Assembly (NCBI RefSeq): GCF_014646575.1
Contig: NZ_BMNN01000001.1
Coordinates: 310,001-374,000 of the forward strand
Length of the DNA stretch: 64,000 nt
Source: Halopseudomonas pertucinogena
GTDB lineage: Bacteria; Pseudomonadota; Gammaproteobacteria; Pseudomonadales; Pseudomonadaceae
Direction of reading: 5' to 3'
Shown: positions 42,591 to 52,162 of the stretch, in pieces
Position numbering within the stretch: the first letter of the stretch is position 1
Layout: each line of letters begins with the position of its first letter
Position numbers and translations under genes: made by a program
Notes under the pieces: model-generated
What the model saw: only the letters and a program-made list of their open reading frames with translations
Told to the model about the DNA's origin: nothing
The model's database searches: none

Positions 42591-43331
42591 ATGCCAGCAT
42601 TGGATTCACCGCACGTCTTCTTCCGCCGCGTCATCTTCGATGTCACCGATACCCAGTGCCAGGTGGCCATGGAAGATGAGCATCACTATTTTGTCCTGAC
42701 CCTGGGGCATGATGGGCAGCGTATCACCTCGGTCGACAGCACCGCTCGCCGCACCCCCTGGACCCTGTGCCCCCAGGCCGCAGCCAGATTGCAGGAATTC
42801 GTCGGTCAGCCGCTGCGCCAGCGCATTGCGGTCAACCTGCCGGATATCGATGCCAAACAGCAGTGCACCCACCAGTACGACCTGCTCATGGTCGCCCTGG
42901 TCCAGGCGACCAGGCCCGGCTACCGCGAGTATGTCTCGCGGGTGGTGGGCGCCATGCATGAGTACCGCCACGCCGAACTCTGGCTGAATGACGAGAAGCT
43001 GCTCGACTGGCGGCTGCGCGGCACCGCCATCCACAGCAATGACCAGTTCGACCAGCAGGACCTGCGCAGCATCATGCCCTGGGCCGAGCAGACTCTGGAC
43101 GACAGGCTGCTCGAAGCGCTCTATGTGCAGCGTCGCTCGGTCATGGTCGCCGCCAGCAAGGGCTTCAATCTGGACCTGATCAAGAATGCCGGGCAGGCCA
43201 TGGTGGCCCGTGCCGGCGCCTGTTTCGTGTTCCAGCCCGAACGCGCGGAGCAGGCGGTCCGGGTGATCGGCAGTACCCGTCAGGACGTAACCGGCCCGGA
43301 AGATCTGCTGGTGGGCCTCGCCAGAAACTGA
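42591..43331 (+). CDS. DUF2889 family protein
   Basis: The 246-residue product starts at ATG 42591 (MPALDSPHVFFRRVIFDVTD). It shows SVDSTARRTPWTLCPQAAAR and HQYDLLMVALVQA. The pattern fits DUF2889, a family of unknown function. An upstream open extension from 42513 is Cys/Gln-rich and unlikely. Immediate neighbours are the GST-like gene on the other strand and the OsmC-YcaO gene. Confidence 0.75.
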   Translation: MPALDSPHVFFRRVIFDVTDTQCQVAMEDEHHYFVLTLGHDGQRITSVDSTARRTPWTLCPQAAARLQEFVGQPLRQRIAVNLPDIDAKQQCTHQYDLLMVALVQATRPGYREYVSRVVGAMHEYRHAELWLNDEKLLDWRLRGTAIHSNDQFDQQDLRSIMPWAEQTLDDRLLEALYVQRRSVMVAASKGFNLDLIKNAGQAMVARAGACFVFQPERAEQAVRVIGSTRQDVTGPEDLLVGLARN

Positions 43332-43423
43332 ATCGCGGCCTGCCACCAGTCATTTAGCCGCGACCCGGGCGGCGAAAATCCGGATAATGGCCGGTCATTC
43401 TGTTCGCCCGCTCTGGTACCCGC

Positions 43424-45634
43424 ATGGAAATCAAGGTCAACTTCCTCGACAACCTTCGTCTCGAGGCCAAATTCGACGACTTCACGGTCATTGCCGACCA
43501 GCCTATCCGTTACAAGGGCGACGGTTCGGCCCCCGGCCCGTTCGATTATTTCCTGGCCTCGTCGGCGCTCTGTGCGGCCTACTTCGTCAAACTGTACTGC
43601 AACACCCGGGGCATCCCGACCGAGAATATCCGTCTGTCGCAGAACAATATCGTCGACCCGGAAAACCGCTATCAGCAGACCTTCAAGATCCAGGTCGAGC
43701 TGCCCGAGGACATCTCCGAGAAGGACCGGCTCGGAATACTGCGCTCCATCGACCGCTGCACCGTGAAGAAGGTGGTGCAGACCGGGCCGGAATTTGTCAT
43801 CGAGGTGGTGGAGAATCTGGATGCCGACGCCCAGGGGCTGCTGCTGGCACCCTCGCCGGACGCCCGCACCTGCATCCCCGGCAAGGATGTACCGCTGGAG
43901 CAGACCATCGCCACCCTGTCCGGTCTGGTGGCGGACATGGGCATGAAAATCGAGATCGCCTCCTGGCGCAATATCGTACCCAACGTCTGGTCCCTGCATC
44001 TGCGCGATTCGCACTCGCAGATGTGCTTCACCAACGGCAAGGGTGCAACCAAGGAAAGTGCCCTGGCCTCGGCGCTGGGTGAACTGCTCGAGCGGCTCAA
44101 CTGCAACTTCTTCTACAACGACCAGTACTGGGGCCCGGAGCTGGCCAACGCCGAGTTCCTGCATTATCCGGAGGAGCGCTGGTTCCAGCCGGGGCCCAAT
44201 GGCGAGCTGCCCGCGGAGATCCTCGACGACCACTGCCTGGCTATCTACAACCCGGAGGGTGAACTGCTCGGCACCCACCTCTACGACACCAACTCCGGGA
44301 ACATCAAGCGTGGCATCTGCTCGATTCCCTACGTCCGCCAGTCCGATGACCGGGTGGTGTATTTCCCCACCAACCTGATCGAGAACCTGTATCTGAGCAA
44401 CGGCATGGCCGCTGGTAATACTTTGGCCGAGGCCCAGGTGCAGTGCCTGTCAGAGATCTTCGAGCGGGCGGTGAAGAAGGAGATCATCGAAGGGGAGCTG
44501 GCACTGCCCGATGTGCCGATGACGGTGCTGGAGAAGTACCCGGGCATCCTGGCCGGCATCCGCGCGCTGGAAGAGCAGGGCTTCCCGGTGCTGGTCAAGG
44601 ATGCCTCGCTGGGCGGGCAATTCCCGGTGATGTGCGTGACCCTGATGAACCCGCGCACCGGCGGCGTATTCGCCTCCTTCGGTGCCCATCCCAACTTCGA
44701 GGTAGCGCTGGAGCGCAGCCTTACTGAACTGCTTCAGGGACGCAGCTTCGAAGGGCTGAATGACTTGGCCAAGCCGACCTTCGAAAGTCATGCAGTGACC
44801 GAGCCGAACAACTATGTGGAGCATTTCATCGACTCCAGCGGCGTGATTTCCTGGCGCTTCTTCAGCGCCCGGGCCGATCACGAGTTCGTCGAGTGGGACT
44901 TCACCGATGCCGGACGCAGCAGCAATGCCGAGATGGCAGAGCGGCTGTTCGGCATCCTTGCCGAAATGGGCCATGAGGTCTACATGGCGGTGTTCCGTCA
45001 CCTGGGCGCCATCGCCTGCCGCATCCTGGTGCCGGGCTACTCCGAGGTTTATCCGATGGATGATCTCATCTGGGACAACACCAACAAGGCGCTGCATTTT
45101 CGTGAGGATATCCTCAACCTGCACCGGCTGGACGATGACCAGCTGCACAGCCTGGTGGAGCGTCTGGAAGAAAGCGAGCTGGATCACTACGGCGACATCA
45201 TCACGCTGATAGGCGTCGAGTTCGACGAGAACACCGTGTGGGGGCAACTGACTATCCTTGAGCTGAAGTTGCTGATCCACCTCGCGCTGGGCAATCTGGA
45301 GCCGGCTCTGGAACTGGTCGAGGAGTTTCTCCAGTACAACGACAATACCGTCGAGCGCGGGTTGTTCTATCAGGCCATGGCCGCCGTGCTGGAGGTGGCG
45401 CTGGACGACGAGCTGGAGCTGGACGACTTCGAGCCCAACTTCCGCCGCATGTTCGGTGACGAGCGCATGGATGCGGTGATCGGCTCGGTACAGGGCAGCG
45501 TCCGCTTCCATGGACTGACGCCCACCAGCATGAACCTGGAAGGCGTGGACCGGCATCAGCGCATGATCGACAGTCTGAAAAAACTGCACGCGGCCCGGGC
45601 TCGGTACGCGGCGAATCTGGCGGCAGGAGCATGA
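43424..45634 (+). CDS. ycaO: OsmC domain/YcaO domain-containing protein
   Basis: A 736-residue fusion. Residues 1-140 are OsmC/Ohr-like (IKVNFLDNLRLEAKFDD ... GPFDYFLASSALCAAYFVK). The rest is a YcaO domain with ATP-binding Glu-rich motifs (KESALASALGELLERLNCNF, AGNTLAEAQVQCLSEIFERA) and a C-terminal TPR-like extension. E. coli YcaO has this architecture and is linked to the methylthiolation of ribosomal protein S12. No peptide precursor or radical-SAM gene is seen beside it, so a role in RiPP synthesis is not supported. It is followed after 4 bases by the CvfB-like gene. Confidence 0.9.
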   Translation: MEIKVNFLDNLRLEAKFDDFTVIADQPIRYKGDGSAPGPFDYFLASSALCAAYFVKLYCNTRGIPTENIRLSQNNIVDPENRYQQTFKIQVELPEDISEKDRLGILRSIDRCTVKKVVQTGPEFVIEVVENLDADAQGLLLAPSPDARTCIPGKDVPLEQTIATLSGLVADMGMKIEIASWRNIVPNVWSLHLRDSHSQMCFTNGKGATKESALASALGELLERLNCNFFYNDQYWGPELANAEFLHYPEERWFQPGPNGELPAEILDDHCLAIYNPEGELLGTHLYDTNSGNIKRGICSIPYVRQSDDRVVYFPTNLIENLYLSNGMAAGNTLAEAQVQCLSEIFERAVKKEIIEGELALPDVPMTVLEKYPGILAGIRALEEQGFPVLVKDASLGGQFPVMCVTLMNPRTGGVFASFGAHPNFEVALERSLTELLQGRSFEGLNDLAKPTFESHAVTEPNNYVEHFIDSSGVISWRFFSARADHEFVEWDFTDAGRSSNAEMAERLFGILAEMGHEVYMAVFRHLGAIACRILVPGYSEVYPMDDLIWDNTNKALHFREDILNLHRLDDDQLHSLVERLEESELDHYGDIITLIGVEFDENTVWGQLTILELKLLIHLALGNLEPALELVEEFLQYNDNTVERGLFYQAMAAVLEVALDDELELDDFEPNFRRMFGDERMDAVIGSVQGSVRFHGLTPTSMNLEGVDRHQRMIDSLKKLHAARARYAANLAAGA

Positions 45635-45638
45635 CCCA

Positions 45639-46478
45639 ATGGCATTGATCGGACGGATGAACACCCTGGAGGTGCTCAAGCACACGGACTTCGGCCTCTA
45701 TCTGGATGGCGGCATGGAAGGGGAGATCCTCCTGCCCCGGCGCTACATCCCGAGGGACACGCCGAGCGAGGTGGGCGACTGGCTCAATGTGTTCGTCTAC
45801 TTCGACAGCGACGACCGGCTGATCGCCACCACCCTCAAACCCAAGGTCATGGTCGGCGGCTTCGCCAGCCTCAAGGTGGTGGATATCAACCGCACCGGCC
45901 TGTTCCTCGACTGGGGCCTGCCCAAGGACCTGCTGCTGCCGCACTCCGAAGAAAAGCGCCCGCTGCAGGTAGGCGACTACTGCGTGGTTCACGTCTATCT
46001 GGACAAGCACAGCAAGCGGCTGGTGGCCACCGCCCGGCTGGACCGCTACCTGGACCAGAAGCCGGCCCGCTACAAGGTCGGGGAAGAGGTGGATCTGCTG
46101 ATTGCCGAGGTCACCGATCTGGGTTTCAAGGCCATCATCAACAACGCCCACTGGGGACTGATTCACAAGAACGAAGCCTTCAAGTTCCTGCGCCGGGGCA
46201 TGCGCGAGAAGGGCTATATCCGCGAGATCCGCCCCGACGGCAAGATCAACCTCAGCCTGCAGCCGGTCGGTCGCCATGCCGCCAGCGCCCTGGAGCAGCA
46301 GATTATCGATCGCCTGCGCGAACAGGGCGGCAAGCTGGCGCTGAGCGACAAGAGCCCGCCGCAACTCATCACCGCCGAGTTCGGCGTCAGCAAGGCCAAC
46401 TTCAAGAAGGCCATCGGCGGCCTGTACAAGCAGGGTCTGATCCGCATCCACCCGGATCATATCGAACTGGCCGACTGA
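45639..46478 (+). CDS. CvfB-like S1 RNA-binding domain protein
   Basis: The 279-residue product has tandem S1-type OB folds (NTLEVLKHTDFGLYLDGG; KVVDINRTGLFLDWGLPKDL; VTDLGFKAIINNAHWGLIHK) and a C-terminal winged helix (FGVSKANFKKAIGGLYKQGL). This is the CvfB/YitL arrangement, a probable RNA-binding regulator. It lies just after ycaO, probably in one operon. Confidence 0.88.
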   Translation: MALIGRMNTLEVLKHTDFGLYLDGGMEGEILLPRRYIPRDTPSEVGDWLNVFVYFDSDDRLIATTLKPKVMVGGFASLKVVDINRTGLFLDWGLPKDLLLPHSEEKRPLQVGDYCVVHVYLDKHSKRLVATARLDRYLDQKPARYKVGEEVDLLIAEVTDLGFKAIINNAHWGLIHKNEAFKFLRRGMREKGYIREIRPDGKINLSLQPVGRHAASALEQQIIDRLREQGGKLALSDKSPPQLITAEFGVSKANFKKAIGGLYKQGLIRIHPDHIELAD

Positions 46479-46552
46479 GCCCGCTATGGGAAGGACGAGC
46501 ACCAGCTCGTCCTGTCTGTCACAGCCATCCATCCGGCACCTCCGCTCCGGGA

Positions 46553-46595
46553 TTGACCAGACATTATCCAGTGAATAAGCTGTATACCTATACAG
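46553..46595 (+). promoter_or_regulatory. LexA (SOS) box and promoter of imuA-imuB-dnaE2
   Basis: CTGTATACCTATACAG at 46580-46595 fits the LexA consensus CTG-N10-CAG and is followed by TAAT. A TTGACC at 46553-46558 can serve as -35, placing the -10 at the left edge of the box, so LexA would block the promoter. The operon downstream is a classic damage-induced mutasome. Confidence 0.88.
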
Positions 46596-46670
46596 TAATT
46601 CGGTGTCTGTCATGCGCGGCCCAGCTTTCCCATCCTCCATTCCAACCGGCTCCGAACCGGAGCGGCAGCC

Positions 46671-47279
46671 ATGAGCGCCGTGGTGTCCCTGGACGCCCTG
46701 CTGCAGCAGCGGCGGGTGTGGAAGGGCGGTGCGGATATTGCCGTGGCGCCGGCCCAGCCCACCGGGCATGCGCAACTGGATGCCGTGCTGCCCGGCGGCG
46801 GCTGGCCCGAAGCGGCCCTGAGCGAACTGCTGCTGGCCCACCCCGGCAGTGGCGAACTGCAGCTGCTGTGGCCGACCCTGGCCCGCCTGACCCGGGCGCG
46901 GGAACGGGTAGTGCTGGTGGCGCCGCCCTTCATTCCCTTTGCGCCGGCCTGGTTGCAGGCAGGGGTCGATCTGCGCTGGCTGGTACTGGTTCAGGCCAGC
47001 GAGAAGGAAGCCCTGTGGGCGGCAGAGCAGTGCCTGCGCTCCGGCAGTTGCGCCGCCGTACTGTGCTGGCCCGAGCGGATCAATGACCGCGGCCTGCGCC
47101 GCCTGCAACTGGCTGCTGCCACCGGCGAGTCCCTGGGGTTTGCCTGCCGTTCCTTGCGCGAGGCGGACAACCCGTCCCCCGCCGCCCTGCGTCTGGCGCT
47201 GGATGCCTGGCCGCGGCAGGTCCGGGTGCTCAAGAGTCGAGGTGCCATGCCGGCAGCCCGCCCCCTGGCGCTGGGTTAG
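46671..47279 (+). CDS. imuA: translesion synthesis protein ImuA
   Basis: The 202-residue RecA/SulA-like protein starts MSAVVSLDALLQQRRVWKGG, with PTGHAQLDAVLPGGGWPEAAL as the family hallmark. ImuA works with ImuB and DnaE2 in SOS mutagenesis. It lacks a proper Walker A motif, as usual in the family. First gene behind the LexA box; imuB follows after five bases. Confidence 0.9.
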   Translation: MSAVVSLDALLQQRRVWKGGADIAVAPAQPTGHAQLDAVLPGGGWPEAALSELLLAHPGSGELQLLWPTLARLTRARERVVLVAPPFIPFAPAWLQAGVDLRWLVLVQASEKEALWAAEQCLRSGSCAAVLCWPERINDRGLRRLQLAAATGESLGFACRSLREADNPSPAALRLALDAWPRQVRVLKSRGAMPAARPLALG

Positions 47280-47284
47280 CCGCC

Positions 47285-48700
47285 ATGCGCTGGGCCTGCA
47301 TACTGCTGACCCGGCTGGCCCTGGATGGGGTGCAGCGCGGGCGGGATGACGCCGATGCGCCCCTGGTGCTGGTATCCGGGCATGTGCCGCGTCGCCTGAT
47401 CCGGGCAGTCAATGCCCAGGCCAGGGCCCTGGGCCTGCGGCCGGGCATGAGCCTGACCGCCGCCCAGACCCTGGTCACCGACTTTGCCGTGGCCGAATAC
47501 GATGAACAGCAGATCAGCCACTGGCAGCACTTTCTCGCCGCCTGGGCCTACCGCTACAGCTCCCATGTCAGTCTGGATTATCCCCATGCACTGCTGCTGG
47601 AGGTCGAATCCAGCCTGGGGCTGTTCGGCCCCTGGCCGCGCTTCGAGCAGCGCCTGCGGGAGGATCTGACCGGGCTGGGCTTTCAGCACCGCATAGTGCT
47701 GGCCCCCAACCCCGCCGCCGCCCGGGCGCTGACCAATGTGCACGACGGGCTGGCGGTCATGGACAGCCTGGCCCTGCGCGAACATATCCAGCGCCTGCCG
47801 ATCCAGCGCAGCGGCCTGGATGCCCAGAGCGTGGCCACACTGTCGCGCATGGGGCTCAAGCAGCTGGGGCAGATACTCCGCCTGCCACGGGATACCCTGG
47901 CCCGACGCTTCCCCGCCGAGGTGCTGGCCCATCTCGACCGGCTGCTCGGCGTGCTGCCGGTGGCGCTGGGCAGTTACCAGCCGGCGGACGAGTTTGCTGC
48001 CCGCATCGAATTCAACTTCGAGGTCGACTCCCACCAGGCCTTGCTGTTTCCCATCCGCCGCCTGTTGCTGGACCTGCAGGCCTTCCTGGCCGGGCGGGAC
48101 TGCAGCGTGCAGCGCTTCGAGCTGACCCTTGAACACCGGGATCACGAACCGACCTGTCTGCCCATCGGCCTGCTCAGTGCCGAGCGCGATGCCCAGCAGC
48201 TGTTCGAGGTCACCCGCAGCCGGCTGGAGCAACTGCAGCTTCCCGAACCCGTGCTGGCGGTAAGGCTGCGCGCCAGTGACCTGCCGGCTTTCACTCCCAA
48301 ACCGGTCTCGCTGCTGGAGGAACGGCCACCGCCGGTTCAGCCCTGGGATCAGCTGCGTGAACGACTCCGGGCACGCCTGGGCGACGAGGCCATCCACGGT
48401 CTGGTCGCAGTGGCCGATCACAGGCCCGAATGTGCCTGGCGGCGCGACACCGAGGGTGCCGGCATGCCGCCCGTACAGCTCGGCAAGCGCCCCGGCTGGC
48501 TGCTGGCAGAATCCGAGCCCCTGAACGAGCTGATGCCGGAGATCCTCGCCGGACCGGAGCGCATCGAGTCCGGCTGGTGGGACGGGGCAGACCGCCGTCG
48601 CGACTACTATGTGGTGCGCACCCGGGACGGACGTCTGGCCTGGGTCTGGCAGGCGGTGGACGGGCAGGGCCCCTGGATGCTGCACGGGTGGTTCGCATGA
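47285..48700 (+). CDS. imuB: ImuB, inactive Y-family polymerase homologue
   Basis: The 471-residue product has the Y-polymerase fold without the catalytic acidic residues: the place of the DxD at the start reads [16 protein letters not shown], and the usual SIDEAF motif reads [20 protein letters not shown]. Hub protein linking DnaE2 with the beta clamp and ImuA. The stop overlaps the dnaE2 start by 4 bases. Confidence 0.92.
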   Translation: MRWACILLTRLALDGVQRGRDDADAPLVLVSGHVPRRLIRAVNAQARALGLRPGMSLTAAQTLVTDFAVAEYDEQQISHWQHFLAAWAYRYSSHVSLDYPHALLLEVESSLGLFGPWPRFEQRLREDLTGLGFQHRIVLAPNPAAARALTNVHDGLAVMDSLALREHIQRLPIQRSGLDAQSVATLSRMGLKQLGQILRLPRDTLARRFPAEVLAHLDRLLGVLPVALGSYQPADEFAARIEFNFEVDSHQALLFPIRRLLLDLQAFLAGRDCSVQRFELTLEHRDHEPTCLPIGLLSAERDAQQLFEVTRSRLEQLQLPEPVLAVRLRASDLPAFTPKPVSLLEERPPPVQPWDQLRERLRARLGDEAIHGLVAVADHRPECAWRRDTEGAGMPPVQLGKRPGWLLAESEPLNELMPEILAGPERIESGWWDGADRRRDYYVVRTRDGRLAWVWQAVDGQGPWMLHGWFA

Positions 48701-51700
48701 CAGTCGACTACGCCGAACTGCATTGCCTGAGCAACTTCAGCTTCCAGCGGGGCGCCTCCAGCGCCGACGAGCTCTTTGCCCGTGCCAGACAGCACGGCTA
48801 TCAGGCCCTGGCCATTACCGACGAGTGCACCCTGGCGGGCATAGTTCGCGCCTGGGAGGCATCCAAGGCGCATGGCATCCCCCTGATTGTCGGCAGCGAA
48901 ATGCGGGTAGAGTCCGGCCCCAGGCTGGTCCTGCTGGCCGAGGACAAGACCGGCTACCAGCGCCTGTGCCAGCTGATCACCAATGCCCGCCGCCGCACCG
49001 AGAAGGGCAGCTATCAACTGCTCAGGGACGATCTGGAAACCGACACCAGCGGCCTGCTGGCGCTCTGGCTGCCCGAGCCGGAGCCGGACCCGCAGCACGG
49101 CGAATGGCTCAAAACCCGCTTTGACCAGCGGCTGTGGCTGGCGGTCGAGCTGCACCGCGGCCCGGACGATGCGCAAAGACTGGAGCAACTGCTCGGGCTG
49201 GCACGGCAGCTGGAGATCCCCGCCGTGGCCAGCGGCGATGTGCACATGCACGCCCGGGGCCGGCGGGCCCTGCAGGACACCCTGACCGCCATCCGCCATC
49301 ACTGCACGCTGGAAGAGGCCGGCCACCGGCTGTTCCCCAATGGCGAACGTCACCTGCGTCCGCTGCAGCAGCTGGCCCAGATTTATCCCCCAGCATTGCT
49401 TCAGGCCACAGTGGAGATTGCCAGGCGCTGCCGCTTCGATCTGGGCGATCTGAAATACCAGTACCCCAGGGAGCTGGTGCCCGCCGACCACACCCCGTCC
49501 AGCTGGTTGCGCCACCTCACCGAGGAAGGCATCGCCTGGCGCTGGCCCCGGGGCATCTCCAGCGAACTGCGCGCCCAGCTCGACAAGGAGCTGACCCTGA
49601 TCAGCGAACTGGAATACGAAAGCTACTTCCTCACCGTGCACGACATCGTCCGCTTCGCCCGGGGGCAGGGCATCCTCTGCCAGGGCCGTGGCTCGGCTGC
49701 CAACTCGGCGGTGTGCTTTGCCCTGGGCATCACCGAGATCGACCCGGCCCGCTCCAACCTGCTGTTCGAACGCTTCCTGTCCCGCGAGCGCAACGAACCG
49801 CCGGACATCGACGTGGACTTCGAGCATGAGCGCCGGGAAGAGGTCATCCAGTACATCTTCAACCGTTATGGCCGCCGCCGCGCGGCACTGGCCGCGGTGG
49901 TCAGCAGCTACCACGCCGCCGGTGCCATCCGCGATGTCGGCAAGGCCCTCGGTCTGCCGCCGGATCAGGTGGATGCCCTGGCCCGCTGCTGCAACCGCTG
50001 GAGCGACCGCATCCCCGATGCCCAGCGCCTGCGCGAGGCCGGGTTCGACCCGGACAGCCCCGTACTGCACCGGGTCCTGACCCTGTGCGGGCAGCTGATC
50101 GGCTTCCCCCGGCACCTGTCCCAGCACCCCGGCGGCTTCGTCATCTCCGAGCAGCCGCTGGATACCCTGGTGCCGGTGGAAAACGCCGCCATGGAAGACC
50201 GCACCGTCATCCAGTGGGACAAGGACGATCTGGATGCGGTCGGCCTGCTCAAGGTGGATGTGCTGGCGCTGGGCATGCTCACCGCGCTGCGCCGCTGCTT
50301 CGATCTGGTCCGCCATTACCGCGGCCGGGAACTGACCCTGGCCGCCATCCCCGCCGGGGATGAGCCGACCTACAGCATGATCAGCCAGGCCGACACCATA
50401 GGCGTATTCCAGATCGAATCCCGGGCGCAGATGAGCATGCTGCCCAGGCTGCGACCCAGACGGTTCTACGATCTGGTGATCGAAGTGGCCATCGTCCGCC
50501 CCGGCCCGATCCAGGGCGACATGGTGCACCCCTACCTGCGCCGCCGAAACGGCGAAGAGGAGGTCAGCTATCCATCCCCCGCGCTGAAAAAAGTGCTGGA
50601 GCGTACCCTCGGCGTCCCCCTGTTTCAGGAACAGGTCATGGAAATTGCCATAGTCGCCGCCGGCTACAGCGCCGGGGAAGCCGACCAGCTGCGCCGCTCC
50701 ATGGCCGCCTGGAAACGCAAGGGCGGGCTGGAGCCGCACCGGGACAAACTCACCCAAGGCATGCTCGAGCGCGGCTATACCAAGGAATTTGCCGAACGCC
50801 TGTTCGAGCAGATCAAGGGCTTTGGCGACTACGGCTTCCCCGAATCCCACGCCGCCAGCTTCGCCCTGCTTACCTACGCCAGCAGCTGGCTCAAATGCCA
50901 CGAACCGGCCGCCTTCGCCTGCGCCCTGATCAACAGCTGGCCCATGGGCTTCTACAGCCCCGATCAGATCCTGCAGGACGCCCGCCGCCACGGCATCGAA
51001 ACCTGGCCGGTAGACGTGCGCTACAGCGACTGGGACTGCACCCTGGAGCACGACCGCAAGGGCGAATACGGCATCCGCCTCGGCCTGCGCATGATCCGCG
51101 GCTTCCGCGAGGACGATGCCCACCGGCTGGTTGCAACCAGACAACGGCAGGGCTTCACATCGGTAGAGGAGCTGGCCCTGCGCAGCCAACTTAACCGCAG
51201 AGCCATGGAGCTGCTCGCCGACGCCGGCGCCCTGCGCGGCCTCGCCGGCCACCGCCACCAGGCCCGCTGGGCCGTCGCCGGCGTACAGGAACCACTGCCC
51301 CTGTTTACCGACGCACCAGCCCAGGCAGAGCAGGGCGTAGCCCTGCCACTGCCCAGCGTCGGCGAAAACCTCATGGCCGACTACGCCCTGGTCGGCACCA
51401 CCATGGGCCCACACCCCCTGCGCCTGCTGCGCAGCCAGCTCACGGCCAGGGGCTGCCGCAGCTCCAAACAGCTCAAGCAGATGAACGACAACACCCACGT
51501 CAAGGTCGCCGGCCTGGTCACCGGCCGCCAACGCCCCGGCACCGCCAGCGGCGTCACCTTCGTCACCCTCGAAGACGAACACGGCATGATCAACGTCGTC
51601 GTCTGGCGCACACTAGCCGAGCGCCAGAGAAAGGAACTGGTGCACTCACAGTTATTGCAGGTACAGGGCAAGCTCGAACACAAGGAAGGCATCCGCCACC

Positions 51701-51774
51701 TGATCGCCCGCAGACTGACCGACCTCACTCCCATGCTGCAGGGGCTGGATACCAGAAGCCGGGATTTCCACTGA
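48697..51774 (+). CDS. dnaE2: error-prone DNA polymerase DnaE2
   Basis: C-family translesion polymerase of the mutasome. The 1025-residue product starts [20 protein letters not shown] (PHP domain), shows the catalytic [16 protein letters not shown] (Asp 370 and 372), [10 protein letters not shown]-like finger motif ([20 protein letters not shown]) and an OB fold ([20 protein letters not shown]). It is shorter than DnaE1, as usual. ATG 48697 overlaps the imuB stop; an earlier open frame from 48430 lies inside imuB. Confidence 0.95.
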   Translation: MTVDYAELHCLSNFSFQRGASSADELFARARQHGYQALAITDECTLAGIVRAWEASKAHGIPLIVGSEMRVESGPRLVLLAEDKTGYQRLCQLITNARRRTEKGSYQLLRDDLETDTSGLLALWLPEPEPDPQHGEWLKTRFDQRLWLAVELHRGPDDAQRLEQLLGLARQLEIPAVASGDVHMHARGRRALQDTLTAIRHHCTLEEAGHRLFPNGERHLRPLQQLAQIYPPALLQATVEIARRCRFDLGDLKYQYPRELVPADHTPSSWLRHLTEEGIAWRWPRGISSELRAQLDKELTLISELEYESYFLTVHDIVRFARGQGILCQGRGSAANSAVCFALGITEIDPARSNLLFERFLSRERNEPPDIDVDFEHERREEVIQYIFNRYGRRRAALAAVVSSYHAAGAIRDVGKALGLPPDQVDALARCCNRWSDRIPDAQRLREAGFDPDSPVLHRVLTLCGQLIGFPRHLSQHPGGFVISEQPLDTLVPVENAAMEDRTVIQWDKDDLDAVGLLKVDVLALGMLTALRRCFDLVRHYRGRELTLAAIPAGDEPTYSMISQADTIGVFQIESRAQMSMLPRLRPRRFYDLVIEVAIVRPGPIQGDMVHPYLRRRNGEEEVSYPSPALKKVLERTLGVPLFQEQVMEIAIVAAGYSAGEADQLRRSMAAWKRKGGLEPHRDKLTQGMLERGYTKEFAERLFEQIKGFGDYGFPESHAASFALLTYASSWLKCHEPAAFACALINSWPMGFYSPDQILQDARRHGIETWPVDVRYSDWDCTLEHDRKGEYGIRLGLRMIRGFREDDAHRLVATRQRQGFTSVEELALRSQLNRRAMELLADAGALRGLAGHRHQARWAVAGVQEPLPLFTDAPAQAEQGVALPLPSVGENLMADYALVGTTMGPHPLRLLRSQLTARGCRSSKQLKQMNDNTHVKVAGLVTGRQRPGTASGVTFVTLEDEHGMINVVVWRTLAERQRKELVHSQLLQVQGKLEHKEGIRHLIARRLTDLTPMLQGLDTRSRDFH

Positions 51775-52092
51775 TACCCAACCGGCCCCAACTGGTAGCC
51801 ATGCGCCATACTTTTCGACTATGGTTGGGTCAGGCAAAGGACTGCGGTTATCCCCGCCCAGCGGCAAGGACAGCCATCAGTCTCTCCGAATTTTGATAAA
51901 CCACCCAGGCCATGCCCGCCGGAAAGGGTAGGGCGGTAGCGTGCCTGGGGAGCGGATTTATCCAGTAGTAATGGATTGTGAAAAGACGCAGTCAAGCGAA
52001 TACGGGTAAAGTTGGCGTTGCGTTCGTAATCTATTGATTTTTATAGATTTTATGGCGGTCATGGTTCTGGCTGAACCGGAGTTATACCGCAG
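51775..52092. other. intergenic stretch without a recognised gene
   Basis: About 320 bases between dnaE2 and the attI-like repeats contain no reading frame that looks coding and no trace of an integrase on either strand that I could recognise. Base composition drops from GC-rich to AT-rich across the stretch (TTGATTTTTATAGATTTTAT near 52035), marking the edge of the cassette region. Confidence 0.6.
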
Positions 52093-52138
52093 TCACTGTT
52101 ATGTATTAGTGCCGCATGCGGTCTAATCACTGTTAAGC
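52093..52138 (+). other. attI-like region at the front of the cassette array
   Basis: Two direct copies of TCACTGTTA (52093-52101 and 52127-52135) flank a perfect palindrome CCGCATGCGG (52112-52121). The second copy runs into the core GTTAAGC (52132-52138), where the first cassette joins. This could be an attI site, or a worn attC of a lost cassette. Confidence 0.45.
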
Positions 52139-52162
52139 ATCTCATCGAAATTGGAGTTCTAA

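Noticed and set aside
48607-51582. A 991-codon reverse open frame
   Set aside because: Antisense shadow of dnaE2.
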